Shown: one piece after another, positions 52,733 through 62,197 of the stretch | Numbering within the stretch: the first letter of the stretch is position 1 | How the letters are laid out: every line of letters begins with the position of its first letter | NCBI GenBank assembly: GCA_956465555.1 | Contig: OY101117.1 | Location: 2,108,001-2,172,000 of the forward strand | DNA length: 64,000 nucleotides | Direction: 5' to 3' | DNA from: Nitzschia sp. pyKryTriq1 | Taxonomy: Eukaryota; Bacillariophyta; Bacillariophyceae; Bacillariales; Bacillariaceae | Translations under genes and position numbers: made by a program | Notes under the pieces: generated by a model | Databases searched by the model: none | What the model was told of the DNA's origin: nothing | The model's input: the letters and a program-made list of their open reading frames with translations, nothing else

Positions 52733-53478
52733 TAAGGAAGAATGAATGAATGTTGCATTGGCCAAGAAGTATCTTCTCTGGAGGACTTAAGCGACAAAGC
52801 TGAACAACAACAGGCAGCAATTCCGTCCCATGAAAAGACTATTCCTAGATACCCATGACAAGGACAGAACCTTCACTTGATGAGCACAAAATACGGTCGC
52901 ATCAATGGTGCTCCAGCGCTCTTTCTGGACAATACTAGTCGTAGAAATCTTTAAATCATCATCAGAGTTGAACTAGGGTCAAGTTTTGAGCTATATCAAA
53001 TCTGACACTGGAACCAGACTGTTGTGTTTTGTGTAGTCCGACACCTTACAGATGCAGGACTTTCTTTACGGAGAGTAATCCGATCGTGTTGAGAGACCAA
53101 TATCTTTTCGCCTTTAGTGATTTCTCGTTTTTGCTCTAGGAGGCGTTGTCGGTTGGAGGTCGGAAGAAGGGTGTGGTGGTAGCATGCAGTAATCCTAGTA
53201 ATGATGATGTTCAACCAGTACTAGCCAGTTTCTTCGTCCGCCGCCGGCATAGCTTAAGAGCGGTGGTACTTCTTGTACCTTTCTACTAGAGGCAAGATAA
53301 TATAATACCAGATGGTATGCCGATCGTTTGTAAACTCCTGTAGAAAACATTGCTCCATCCAGTAGTAGGATTCGGAGCGAGCAGGAAGAAAATGCTCTGC
53401 CGACTTTGAGCTAGAACACGTAGAGTAGTAAACGTCATCGGTGGCCCAATGTTTGAAACTCGACGATGAATCATCCTC
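52733..53478. other. Convergent 3' spacer
   Basis: Between the monooxygenase and ASCC2-like stops. No supported gene; only short unsupported frames. Confidence 0.45.
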
Positions 53479-55362
53479 CTATTTCTCGGCTCCAAAGGTG
53501 CCCTGAGCCTTTTGCTTCTTATCCCTTTGCCGGTTGACACGATTCTGTGCCTTGGGTTTTGTCCGTGGTTTTCCTTTGGTGGTTGGCTGCTGCTGAGAAG
53601 TGCTATTCGTCTGGCTACCGCTGCTTGTTCCGTTGCTACTGTTGTTGGCATGATTTGGCGGTTGGGCACCTCCTTGGCCTGCACCTGGGTTGTTTCCCTT
53701 GTTATTCTTGCCACGGGCACCGCCTGGTTTTCGAACGACCTTGCCATCGGGCCCGATGACTCTACCACCCTTGATCTTATCTGGGCCTCGGTATTGCTTC
53801 CCTCCGGAAACTTCTTCTTCTCCGTTGTCGTTTGTCTCTGAATCATCGCCACCACCGCCTTTATTGTTCTGCTTGTTTTTGCTATTCTTTGCTGGCATCC
53901 GATTGGTGTTGCGATTTTCTTGCCAAAACGAGTCGTCCGCTTCTTCCGTTCGAACAAGCTGGTTGTAAAGTTTCACTTGTTCAAAGTCGTACATACCATC
54001 ATCGGCGCCACCCAATTTGACATCAATCTCATCGTATTGGTCGTCGTAGTCATCATCGTACTCATCCTGGACGACTGCTGTCGGCTGTTGTTGTTGTGCC
54101 GCCTTTTCTTCTTGTTTTTGCACATACAAAAGGGCCTTGTACCTAGCTTCTTCTTGTTTCGCTTCCATCGCCACCCGTTCCTTGACCAGCTGGCGAGCTT
54201 CCGCGGCATGTTCCGCTTCCTCTTGGGCACGCTCCTTTCGACGCCGAGGCAGGGATCGATCCAAAAATCGAAGAGCTGATGGATACGTAGACGGATCGCC
54301 CAGCAATATAGACACGGTGGTCTCCACGTCTCCTTGGTTTAGACTCAGAGCCGTTTCAATGAATCCTTCTCCGAAATCAGGTAGAATTTGCTTGACCTGA
54401 TGTATACGCCGCTCCAGTTCATCTGCGGCCGCGACAGGCTTCGAGGCGATAGAATTATTAGCTGCGGGTTTTTTCTTTCCGTGACTATTGGCCACTGCTG
54501 CAGTGGTAGGAGTACTACTAGTAGACAATGATGACGATTCTTTCTGCCGTGCCGATTCGAGCATATTGAGAATATATTCTCGTTGCTGCTGACTCTCTCC
54601 GCCATCGTCGTCGTCACGAGTATCACCCCCGCGTGGAAGCTTTTGAATCTCACTTTCTAGTGTCCGTCGAAACGGGTCCTTGTCACTTTGCCACCCTTGT
54701 AGGTCACCTAAACAGTCCATCGAATGTTCCTCCATGGCTTGAATCGCTTCCAACAATTCTTCCTCAGGACTACTACTAGTACTACGTCGTTCTCCTCGTT
54801 TCATAGCTGATGCCAATGGTAGCAAAAGTCCATCCAGCAGCAAACTAGAAAGTGTCGATATCACCACATGCTTTTGCGATGTATTCGTCGTCGCATCACT
54901 GTTGCGAATTCTCATCATCTTGTCGTAGATGATGGACAAGGTCGATACCCAGGCTGTGGAATAGGCGAGTTGACATAGCCGCGGAGCGTTCGTAAAGAGA
55001 CCATTTAAAGCCCTGCTAGCAGTCTCTAAATCCTCCATTTCATCATTATCATGAGCGAGCCGATGAATCGCCTTTTGATGGGCCGTCAAAATGTACTTCC
55101 AATGAAAGTCGGGCAAGGAATCCACCAAATGCTGGTAGGCAAACAGGAGGTCGTTGCCGGCGCTCTGTTGCTGCTGCGACGTTGTTGTTCGAAAAAGAAT
55201 TCCTCCAATCACAAACATTTGTCGTGGCGTCGGAAGAAGAGATTGGGTAGTACCGTGTTTGTTGTTGTTGTTGTTGTTGTTGCCGCCATCTCGGGTCAGA
55301 CGTTCTAGCTGTGATATCAGCATTTGAGCATCAGTCGATGGTGATGGCGATGATTGATCCAT
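53479..55362 (-). CDS. CUE-domain protein resembling ASCC2
   Basis: Single exon, 627 residues. The CUE domain (ubiquitin-binding) is near 310-350: QILPDFGEGFIETALSLNQG followed by VETTVSILLGD, with the conserved LP and LL. The N-terminal ~200 residues (LPDFHWKYILTAHQKAI, DGLLLPLASAMKRGE) resemble the helical ASCC2 N-domain. The C-terminus is a charged, Gln/Asn/Gly-rich tail with GPDKIKGGRVIGPDGKVV. In animals and yeast, ASCC2/Cue3 recognises K63-ubiquitin on collided ribosomes or damaged DNA. A poly-Asn run near residue 30 comes from a GTT microsatellite at about 55258-55283. Assignment by CUE plus domain order. Confidence 0.7.
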   Translation of the reverse strand: MDQSSPSPSTDAQMLISQLERLTRDGGNNNNNNNKHGTTQSLLPTPRQMFVIGGILFRTTTSQQQQSAGNDLLFAYQHLVDSLPDFHWKYILTAHQKAIHRLAHDNDEMEDLETASRALNGLFTNAPRLCQLAYSTAWVSTLSIIYDKMMRIRNSDATTNTSQKHVVISTLSSLLLDGLLLPLASAMKRGERRSTSSSPEEELLEAIQAMEEHSMDCLGDLQGWQSDKDPFRRTLESEIQKLPRGGDTRDDDDGGESQQQREYILNMLESARQKESSSLSTSSTPTTAAVANSHGKKKPAANNSIASKPVAAADELERRIHQVKQILPDFGEGFIETALSLNQGDVETTVSILLGDPSTYPSALRFLDRSLPRRRKERAQEEAEHAAEARQLVKERVAMEAKQEEARYKALLYVQKQEEKAAQQQQPTAVVQDEYDDDYDDQYDEIDVKLGGADDGMYDFEQVKLYNQLVRTEEADDSFWQENRNTNRMPAKNSKNKQNNKGGGGDDSETNDNGEEEVSGGKQYRGPDKIKGGRVIGPDGKVVRKPGGARGKNNKGNNPGAGQGGAQPPNHANNSSNGTSSGSQTNSTSQQQPTTKGKPRTKPKAQNRVNRQRDKKQKAQGTFGAEK

Positions 55363-55933
55363 GATGATGGCTACTACTCAGCTCAGAAGGGCAAGGGAGC
55401 AATTTGTGATTGACACTATATGCTGTATACGGATGTGAGGGGCGTCTTTTTACGAGTGATGATGATGATGACGATGTACTGTAGATTGTAGATTATTCAT
55501 GGTTGACGACTGACGACGATGCAATGGTCGACCGTGCTTTTTCGAGAGCGATCAATAAGTTTGCGGTTTGCTGATGCGGACGCGGGACTGTAGTCTGGAC
55601 AGACGATGTACCGGTACAGTACGTGTAGTTAGTCCCGCCCGATTATGATTTATTGGATTGATGAGATGGCACGCGTGTGTATGCGGCACACGGTGATGAT
55701 CGGGGATCGGGCGTTACGCGTACCGACCTTGTACCGACTATTAATACCGACTTGTGATCGGTGACCGACTTTGAATGATCGGGAAGATCTTTTCGTGTTT
55801 TTTGTTTGGCGTTTGGTGATCTATCTTCTCAATTGGACGAAATCTCATCATCTTCTTGCTCTTGATGTTTCACATGTTGTATCTTTGCAGTACCAATGCA
55901 TCTATCCATACCTACAACATTCAGAGCTACACA
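55363..55933. other. Divergent promoter region
   Basis: Between the ASCC2-like and PAP/DUF2358 genes. Contains GATGAT runs near 55460 and a TACCGGTA at 55609. ATG 55865 and 55874 are in frame with the downstream gene and are alternative starts. Confidence 0.45.
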
Positions 55934-57280
55934 ATGAGATTGTCCCATCGCATTGTCCTTGGCATATTAGCAGGTTTTGTCATGATATTGTGTGTCAATG
56001 CTTTGTCGACCAAAGACAACTTTTCTCGACGAAAATGGCTTTCCCAGGTTGTGGCGGGAGCAGGGCCTTGTTGGCTGGTTGGATCTTCCTCTTCTGGAGC
56101 AGCTCCACAGGAGAATAATGAGCTTCCTTCTTTTTTACGAGACTACACGAAACTGGCCCCTCTCGGTGCCAAAGTGACATCATCGTCCTCTTCTGATCAT
56201 AAGACTCTGGGCCTCTCGCTCGACGAGCTGGCTACCCGGTTGACGAAGGATCTGACTATAGGCAGCACCGGCCAGGGTGGCTACTTTTTGACAGGGGATT
56301 TATCACGAGACATCTTTCGGGATGATACTGTTTTTAATGACCCCACGAATCGAGTGTCGAGTTTGAGCCAATATCAACAAGCATTGCGCATCTTGTTTGA
56401 CCCCCAACACTCCACGGTCGAGTTGGTCAATCCACTGGTAGTCGATGAATCCGCCCGAACGATCACGGGTCGCATTCGATCCCGAGGCTATCTACAACTT
56501 CCTTGGAAGCCCTATGTGACAGCCTACGAAAGCAAAATTGTTTACGCCGTCGATGATTCTGGGTTAATCGCTCGCCAAGATCAAACCTGGAGCAAGGCGG
56601 CGTCCAAGGCCTTGCAAGAAAGCTTTACACCATCGTGGGGGATCGATCCACCCCTTCGGTCCACTCGATCCGCGTCATCATCGTCGGAACCAGAGGCCGT
56701 GACTCGTTTGTTTCACATTCTCAATGGTCGTCGTCCTTATGAATACAGTCCGGAGGAAAAAGAAGAAATTGATCAACTCGTGGAAGAAATCGTAGCCAGT
56801 TCATCAAGTCATTCGAGGAGAGGAAAGGAACAAGGATTATTTTCTACCGAGTTTGATCGCTCTCGTTTACCAGGAACTTGGATGTTGGCGTATATACAGC
56901 CAGGTCCCAATGGTGCAGGGATCGACCGTCGCATCCCTTTTCCCGAGTTTGATTTCAATGACAATTTTCAAGTCTTTGGGGACGACAGCTCCGTTGTGAA
57001 TGTAGGTCAAGTCTTGGGACCATCGGTCAATGTCCAAGTTTTCGGCAAGTTACAAGAGGACGATCCAGAATCATCTAGCATTCCCAAGCGCTTTCGAGCC
57101 AATATTGAAGGTGGGAAAATATGTGCCTTTGGTAGCCATTGTATCGGCTTGCCAATTCAAGGTGAAGGCCTTTTTGACAGCTTGTATCTGGGTGACCGAC
57201 TGCGAATCGGTCAGAATCTGAATGGTGGAGGAGCCAGAGTGGTTCAGATCCGACTGGACGAGGGCACATCTGTCGTGTGA
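55934..57280 (+). CDS. Plastid protein with DUF2358 (SnoaL-like) and PAP/fibrillin-like domains
   Basis: Single exon, 448 residues from ATG 55934 (MRLSHRIVLGILAGFVMIL...). In-frame ATGs also occur at 55865 and 55874. A signal peptide ending NALS is followed by SRRKWLSQVV, a basic, transit-like stretch. Residues ~75-210 match the DUF2358 pattern (LDELATRLTKDLT, GRIRSRGYLQLPWKPYV, ESKIVYAVDDSGLIARQDQTW). From ~265 the PAP/fibrillin-like part shows IDQLVEEIV, LPGTWMLAYIQPGPNGAG and the terminal LYLGDRLRIGQNLNGG. Plastoglobule-type fibrillins bind lipids and affect photoprotection; the DUF2358 fusion is also seen in plants and algae. Function inferred only. Confidence 0.78.
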   Translation: MRLSHRIVLGILAGFVMILCVNALSTKDNFSRRKWLSQVVAGAGPCWLVGSSSSGAAPQENNELPSFLRDYTKLAPLGAKVTSSSSSDHKTLGLSLDELATRLTKDLTIGSTGQGGYFLTGDLSRDIFRDDTVFNDPTNRVSSLSQYQQALRILFDPQHSTVELVNPLVVDESARTITGRIRSRGYLQLPWKPYVTAYESKIVYAVDDSGLIARQDQTWSKAASKALQESFTPSWGIDPPLRSTRSASSSSEPEAVTRLFHILNGRRPYEYSPEEKEEIDQLVEEIVASSSSHSRRGKEQGLFSTEFDRSRLPGTWMLAYIQPGPNGAGIDRRIPFPEFDFNDNFQVFGDDSSVVNVGQVLGPSVNVQVFGKLQEDDPESSSIPKRFRANIEGGKICAFGSHCIGLPIQGEGLFDSLYLGDRLRIGQNLNGGGARVVQIRLDEGTSVV

Positions 57281-57325
57281 GCAAACTAGACTATCTAGAC
57301 AAAGCTACGAGGGAATTGAAACTAT

Positions 57326-58741
57326 TCACTGTTGTTGATTATCTCGAATCAAACTCGCCAATCGCTGCATGGCCATTTCCATGTCCTTGTCAGACGCTGT
57401 GGAAAAGGAGGCTCGAACAAAGTCGGAATTCTCATCCAATGGACTGAAAGCCTGACCAGGTACTAGCAGAATATTGCTCTTGGCGGCTTTTTCTTCAATC
57501 AACGTTTTGGTGTCGTCAATCCCCAACAACCGGAACCACAGAAACATGCCAGCGTCTGGAACGTGCCATTCGGCTAGCCCAGTCAAGTACTTGTTTGCGG
57601 CAGCTACCACAGCGTCCCGTCTTTTACAATAAAACTCAGCAACACGTTGACAATGAACATTGAAACCGTCTTCTCCCCATTCTTCCAAAACCTTTTGTAG
57701 AATCACTTGCGACACCCCCGAATTGTGCAGGTTGGTAGCTTGAATGTGAAAATTGAGTTTTTCAATGAGAGGAGCCGGCCCCGTCACAAATCCGATTCGC
57801 AACCCCGAGCTGATGACTTTGCTGAAACTATCAAATCGCAAAACCCGACCATCGCTGTCCAGTGATAAGAAGGAATCAAAGGCGCGTCGATTTGGATGCA
57901 CAAACCAGTAAGGATCGTCCTCCAAAATGATCAGGTCATATCGTTGAGCGAGCTCGTAAATTTCTCGTCGTCGTGACTGAGCTAAAGTTGCCCCTGATGG
58001 ATTTTGTGCCGTTGGTATCGTATACAAAACTCGACGGCTATTATGGCTTTTTGTGTCACCATTGTTCGCTACTAGTTCGTTCTCCAGCGCAGCTTGTAGC
58101 TCGGACGGGATCAGTCCATGTTCATCAATTCGGACCGGTACCATCTTGGCACCGTAGGGCTGCAGAAAGGACAATGCGCCCGAGTAGGTAGGAGTTTCCA
58201 AAAACACAACATCATTTCCGTTTGGCTCGATCAACATTTCAATGGCTCTGCAAAATCCATCTTGACTGCCAACGGTTATTGTGAGAGCCATATCTTTTTG
58301 GTTGTCATCAGGCTTTCCCAGGCCATGTTCTCGCAGTTGTAGCTCTATCAACTGCGAATGTAATTTGGGTATCCCAGAAGTAGGCGAATACTGAAGAGCA
58401 TCATTCAACTCGGAGTCTGAAAGCGTAACACTGACGGTACCCGTTTCTTCAGCTTCGGCTATGAACTGGGTCATTGGCAATTTCAAGTCAAAGGAAATGC
58501 CAGTGATGGGAAACAACTCGGGGTTTGGGAGCCCGCCACCTAGGGAAATCATACCAGGAAGAGACACCAAAGGTTGCAATTTCCGGATGGGACTAGGCTG
58601 CCGGCGTTGACTTGTGGGAGTCAAATAATGATCATAGGGATTCCGTTGTTCGTACCCTGCCAGCCCACGAGCACTTTGGTGCCGGTAGAACCACCAACGG
58701 TCGCCACGCGAGAGGCTACGGATACTTGAGAAAATCCTCAT
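57326..58741 (-). CDS. Class I aminotransferase, kynurenine/alpha-aminoadipate type, mitochondrial
   Basis: PLP-dependent aminotransferase of the AADAT/KAT2 subgroup, acting on 2-aminoadipate (lysine catabolism) and kynurenine. The single exon gives 471 residues from ATG 58741; the frame upstream starts at GTG. The N-terminus (MRIFSSIRSLSRGDRWWFYR) is an Arg-rich mitochondrial presequence. Seen are ISLGGGLPNPELFP, LQYSPTSGIPKLHSQL, the PLP-phosphate motif TVGSQDGFCRAIEML, TIPTAQNPSG, LEDDPYWF and the PLP lysine in RFDSFSKVISSGLRIGF, plus the substrate-carboxylate Arg in FVRASFS. All are intact. The stop lies 45 bp from the convergent PAP gene. Confidence 0.9.
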   Translation of the reverse strand: MRIFSSIRSLSRGDRWWFYRHQSARGLAGYEQRNPYDHYLTPTSQRRQPSPIRKLQPLVSLPGMISLGGGLPNPELFPITGISFDLKLPMTQFIAEAEETGTVSVTLSDSELNDALQYSPTSGIPKLHSQLIELQLREHGLGKPDDNQKDMALTITVGSQDGFCRAIEMLIEPNGNDVVFLETPTYSGALSFLQPYGAKMVPVRIDEHGLIPSELQAALENELVANNGDTKSHNSRRVLYTIPTAQNPSGATLAQSRRREIYELAQRYDLIILEDDPYWFVHPNRRAFDSFLSLDSDGRVLRFDSFSKVISSGLRIGFVTGPAPLIEKLNFHIQATNLHNSGVSQVILQKVLEEWGEDGFNVHCQRVAEFYCKRRDAVVAAANKYLTGLAEWHVPDAGMFLWFRLLGIDDTKTLIEEKAAKSNILLVPGQAFSPLDENSDFVRASFSTASDKDMEMAMQRLASLIRDNQQQ

Positions 58742-59204
58742 CCTGGTATTTTTTGTGTTCCTACTTTTAAAATATGCAGCAGCCCTTTTGACTCTTCCTG
58801 CCCTTATTTTGTTTGTGAAGCTCGCAGGATTATGAACCGACCACTGCTTCACACTAAACTTCACAACATCATCATCATGGCTTCACTGCAGTTGTGAAAA
58901 CTCCGCTTTTTTTGTTCTTTGCGGTTTGCGGTGTTGTTGACATCTGTGTTTTTTTAAGTCACGAATAATGGAACGCGGATCTTTCAGTCCCACGAAAACC
59001 ACGTGCGAAAACGCACGACGAACGACGACGGCAAAGTTCCATCGTATCCGAGAGCGATGAGACATGAGACGACAGACGATGGTCATTTAATTTTAAAATA
59101 ATCCTCTAGCATACTAATAGAGAAGCTACACTCACTCCATTCTTCAACGCCATCAACCCGCCGCGGGTCTATCATATATTTTTCCAACAAAGAAAGCCAA
59201 TAAA
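58742..59204. other. Divergent promoter region
   Basis: Between the aminotransferase and amidase genes. A/T-rich near the amidase ATG; no gene seen. Confidence 0.45.
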
Positions 59205-60812
59205 ATGAAGAAGCCTCTGTTCTTATTATTGCGGGGAACGACTCTTTTTTGTTGCGTTGTCGTCCTGGTGGAAGCCTCTGTGGCGAAAAACGTACTCTGT
59301 GGCTGTTTCGCTGGTAATCTCCAGTCATCGAGAAGCACCGTGGTGAATGACATTCTAAACCTTGACGCTCTTGCTCTTTCTCGAGCCATTGAATCAAAGC
59401 AAATTTCTTGCGAAGAATTGATGAAAGCCACTTTGGATCGAATCGATGAAGTCAATCCCCAATGCAACGCAGTTATTCTTCTACGAGATCGAACCGAACT
59501 CATGGACGAGGCCCGATCGGCAGACCAAAATCCTCGTCGAGGCTGGCTCCACGGAATCCCAACAGCCATCAAAGATATCTCGAATGCCAGGGGAATTCCA
59601 ACGACTATGGGAGGAAGCAGGCTTTCGAAGAATTTTGTGCCCAACTTTAATGATTTTCATGTGGAGAATATGGTCCAAGCAGGAGCCATTGTCATTGGAA
59701 AGACAAATTCACCTGAAAATGGGCTGGGATCTCACACGTTTAATGAACGTTGGGGGGCTACACTCAATCCCTTTGATTTGACCAAGAGTGCTGGAGGAAG
59801 CAGCGGTGGAGCAGCGGTAGCTGTAGCTTCTCGTATTCTCTGTGCCGCCGACGGAACAGATATGATGGGATCCTTACGCAACCCTGCTGGATGGAACAAC
59901 ATTTACAGTCATCGACCGACGGCTGGGATGATTCGTGGGTCCTTGGCGTCAAAGAAAAATCCTTTACCTTACCCGACTTCTACGGCAGGCCCCATGGCTA
60001 GAACTCCCATGGATTGCGCCATGCTGTTGGAAACCATGGCGGGTAAAGAGCATTTTGATTCAACATCCGTACTGGGAAAGGATCTGGGTCTAGAAACTTT
60101 GCGAATAGGTTGGCTAGGAGATTGGGGTGGGCAGCTACCGTTCGAAGATGGGGTACTTGATCTTTGTCGCAACTCGCTGTCGCGATTGGAAGAAGGAGGT
60201 GTTATTGTTGATGAAATTGCAGAAGAAATTTTCCCACTCAATGAACTCTGGGGCAGCTGGAATAGAATCCGATTCGGTATGGTAGCTGCTTTATTTTCAC
60301 AATCTTTCAATATGGACATTCTTTTGGGCAAGCAGTCTCCTATAAAGGAAGAGCTACAGTGGGAAATACAGCAGGGGCTCCAGGTATCTGATGAAGACCT
60401 TTCCCAGGCCAAGCAGGTCCGCGATGACTACGCTGAACGCCTCGATACCCTCTTTGCTTCGTATGATGTTCTTGCTTTACCCAGCGCTCAGCTATTTCCT
60501 TTCCCTAAAGACTGGAACTGGCCCAAGGAGGTTGGTGGAGTGACTATGGACACCTACCACCGATGGATGCATGTCTGTGTCCCGGTGACGCTGGGTGGGC
60601 TGCCCTGTTCTACCATTCCAGCAGGTTTCGGAGAAAGCGGGCTACCCATGGGTATTCAATTATTCACTCGAAGAGGGGACGACGCCAAAACTCTGCTGCT
60701 CGCGCAAGCCTACCACAAAATTGTAGATTGGCCCTCTATTGTCAAACCCTCTGGAGGCGGAAATGCGATATTCTCTCATTGTGTGGAAACTACCCCGAGT
60801 GATACGGTTTAA
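59205..60812 (+). CDS. Amidase-signature family hydrolase, secreted or organellar
   Basis: Amide hydrolase of the amidase signature (AS) family with Ser-cisSer-Lys triad. The single exon gives 535 residues. A signal peptide (LFLLLRGTTLFCCVVVLVEASV) opens the protein. The triad is visible: Lys in GIPTAIKDISN, cis-Ser and Ser in KSAGGSSGGAAVAVASRI. The oxyanion-loop AADGTDMMGSLRNPA and the terminal GLPCSTIPAGFGESGLPMGIQLF are characteristic. Family members include fatty-acid amide hydrolase, plant AMI1 and bacterial amidases; no GatA-specific partner is seen, so the substrate is open. The stop lies 84 bp from the convergent repeat-protein stop. Confidence 0.92.
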   Translation: MKKPLFLLLRGTTLFCCVVVLVEASVAKNVLCGCFAGNLQSSRSTVVNDILNLDALALSRAIESKQISCEELMKATLDRIDEVNPQCNAVILLRDRTELMDEARSADQNPRRGWLHGIPTAIKDISNARGIPTTMGGSRLSKNFVPNFNDFHVENMVQAGAIVIGKTNSPENGLGSHTFNERWGATLNPFDLTKSAGGSSGGAAVAVASRILCAADGTDMMGSLRNPAGWNNIYSHRPTAGMIRGSLASKKNPLPYPTSTAGPMARTPMDCAMLLETMAGKEHFDSTSVLGKDLGLETLRIGWLGDWGGQLPFEDGVLDLCRNSLSRLEEGGVIVDEIAEEIFPLNELWGSWNRIRFGMVAALFSQSFNMDILLGKQSPIKEELQWEIQQGLQVSDEDLSQAKQVRDDYAERLDTLFASYDVLALPSAQLFPFPKDWNWPKEVGGVTMDTYHRWMHVCVPVTLGGLPCSTIPAGFGESGLPMGIQLFTRRGDDAKTLLLAQAYHKIVDWPSIVKPSGGGNAIFSHCVETTPSDTV

Positions 60813-60896
60813 CTAGCAATATTGTTGTTAGTACCGGAGGCTGAATCTATAGTACACTGGCGACTGCACTTGGTCCTGCAGTTTTCACTGGCATTT

Positions 60897-61583
60897 CTAA
60901 CCCATCAAGGATTCAAAGGATTCACTCAATCGAAGACCTTTCCCGGGGATGAATTGTCCCTTAGTTTTCTTTCCTCCCTTGAAGGTTTCAAGAGCAGGGT
61001 TCATAGCCAAGAGAGTTTCCTCTCGGTTGCGCATCCCCTTTCCAGGGATGAACTGTCCTTTCGTGCCTCTGCGACCCTTGAAGGTTTCTAGAGCAGGGTT
61101 CATGGCCAACAATTCTTCCTCGCGGTTTCGCATACCCTTTCCAGGAATGAACTGTCCCTTGGTTTTCTTTCCTCCCTTGAAGGTCTCCAGGGCGGGGTTC
61201 ATAGCCAGCAGTTCCTCATCTTCGCGCATTCGCATGCCCTTTCCAGGAATGAATTGTCCCTTGGTTTTCTTTCCTCCCTTGAAGGTTTCTAGAGCAGGGT
61301 TCATGGCCAAAAGTTCCTCTTCGCGCATTCGCATTCCCTTTCCAGGGATGAATTGCCCCTTGGTTTTCTTTCCTCCCTTGAAAGTTTCTAGAGCAGGGTT
61401 CATAGCGTTACCAACTCCAGGCATGACCAAACCACCGAGGGCAAGTCCAATGGCGGCGAGAGCTTCTCGTCGGCTTTCGGCATTCAACTGAGTGTTCGAG
61501 GGAGCAGCAGTTTTGATAACGGCCGGGGCAAAGGCGCTAGCCGAGGCAGCCAGAGCCAAAAGTCCGAATGCGGAAGTCTTCAT
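60897..61583 (-). CDS. Lumen-targeted five-repeat protein (possible polyprotein)
   Basis: Single exon, 228 residues. A leader ASASAFAPAVIK (AF junction) precedes ESRREALAAIGLALGGLVMPGVGNA, a twin-Arg thylakoid-lumen transfer signal. The mature part is five repeats of 33-35 residues, each beginning MNPALETFKG and containing TKGQFIPGKG(M/L)R, then an acidic end (MREEELLA or MREDEELLA). The last repeat ends with LRLSESFESLMG. Each boundary resembles the processing site of the leader (...A|MNPALE), so cleavage into ~3.5-kDa basic peptides is possible, as for known plastid polyproteins. I do not recognise the family with certainty. The repeats are well conserved, with one variant copy (KGRRGTKGQF). 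Confidence 0.85.
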   Translation of the reverse strand: MKTSAFGLLALAASASAFAPAVIKTAAPSNTQLNAESRREALAAIGLALGGLVMPGVGNAMNPALETFKGGKKTKGQFIPGKGMRMREEELLAMNPALETFKGGKKTKGQFIPGKGMRMREDEELLAMNPALETFKGGKKTKGQFIPGKGMRNREEELLAMNPALETFKGRRGTKGQFIPGKGMRNREETLLAMNPALETFKGGKKTKGQFIPGKGLRLSESFESLMG

Positions 61584-62197
61584 GGTGGTGGATTAAATGG
61601 TACTAATTACGAAATGATCTTTTTACTTGACTCAGTCGTCAGTTGTCTTCCCTCGACGAGGATCGACCTCGATCAACCAAAGAGTCGAGGAGGAGAGGAG
61701 TCATCATTCATCGATCTTCCCGCATCTTCTCTCTCTCTCTCTCTCTTTTGCTTATTCTGTTGCACTGATTGGAGGCAATCTCGTGCGTGTTGAAGGCAAA
61801 TCTAGAATGACGGGTTGTGCGTCTATCTTTGTGATCGGGCGTTCTGTGCACGGCTGAGCGCATATTAAGGGAATGGAATCAGGAATTCTGAATTTTATTC
61901 CCGAACGGGTCACGAGATCAACGGTGTCCGACTGACTGACTGACTGACTGACTTTCTTAGACTACTTCTATACCGGTACCAGGTACTGGTGTACGTACTC
62001 GGATGATAGAGGATGATTATTCTCTCTTGGGCTATGAAGCACTTGTTACAAGTAGAACGATGAAGAAGCAAGACCACATACCGGTACGATTCGATAGAAA
62101 AAAATAGGTTTCTGTTGAAGTCATGTGTATTTACTAACATTACTATACTGGGTATGGGGCTTGAAGTTTCCTGGTATCTCAATTTTTTCGATCTTCT
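61584..62197. other. Intergenic region
   Basis: Upstream of the lumen repeat protein and downstream of TOM40. Contains a TC dinucleotide run at about 61730-61745, a GACT tetranucleotide run of six units at 61930-61953 and TACCGGTA palindromes near 61972 and 62079. No gene seen. Confidence 0.5.
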
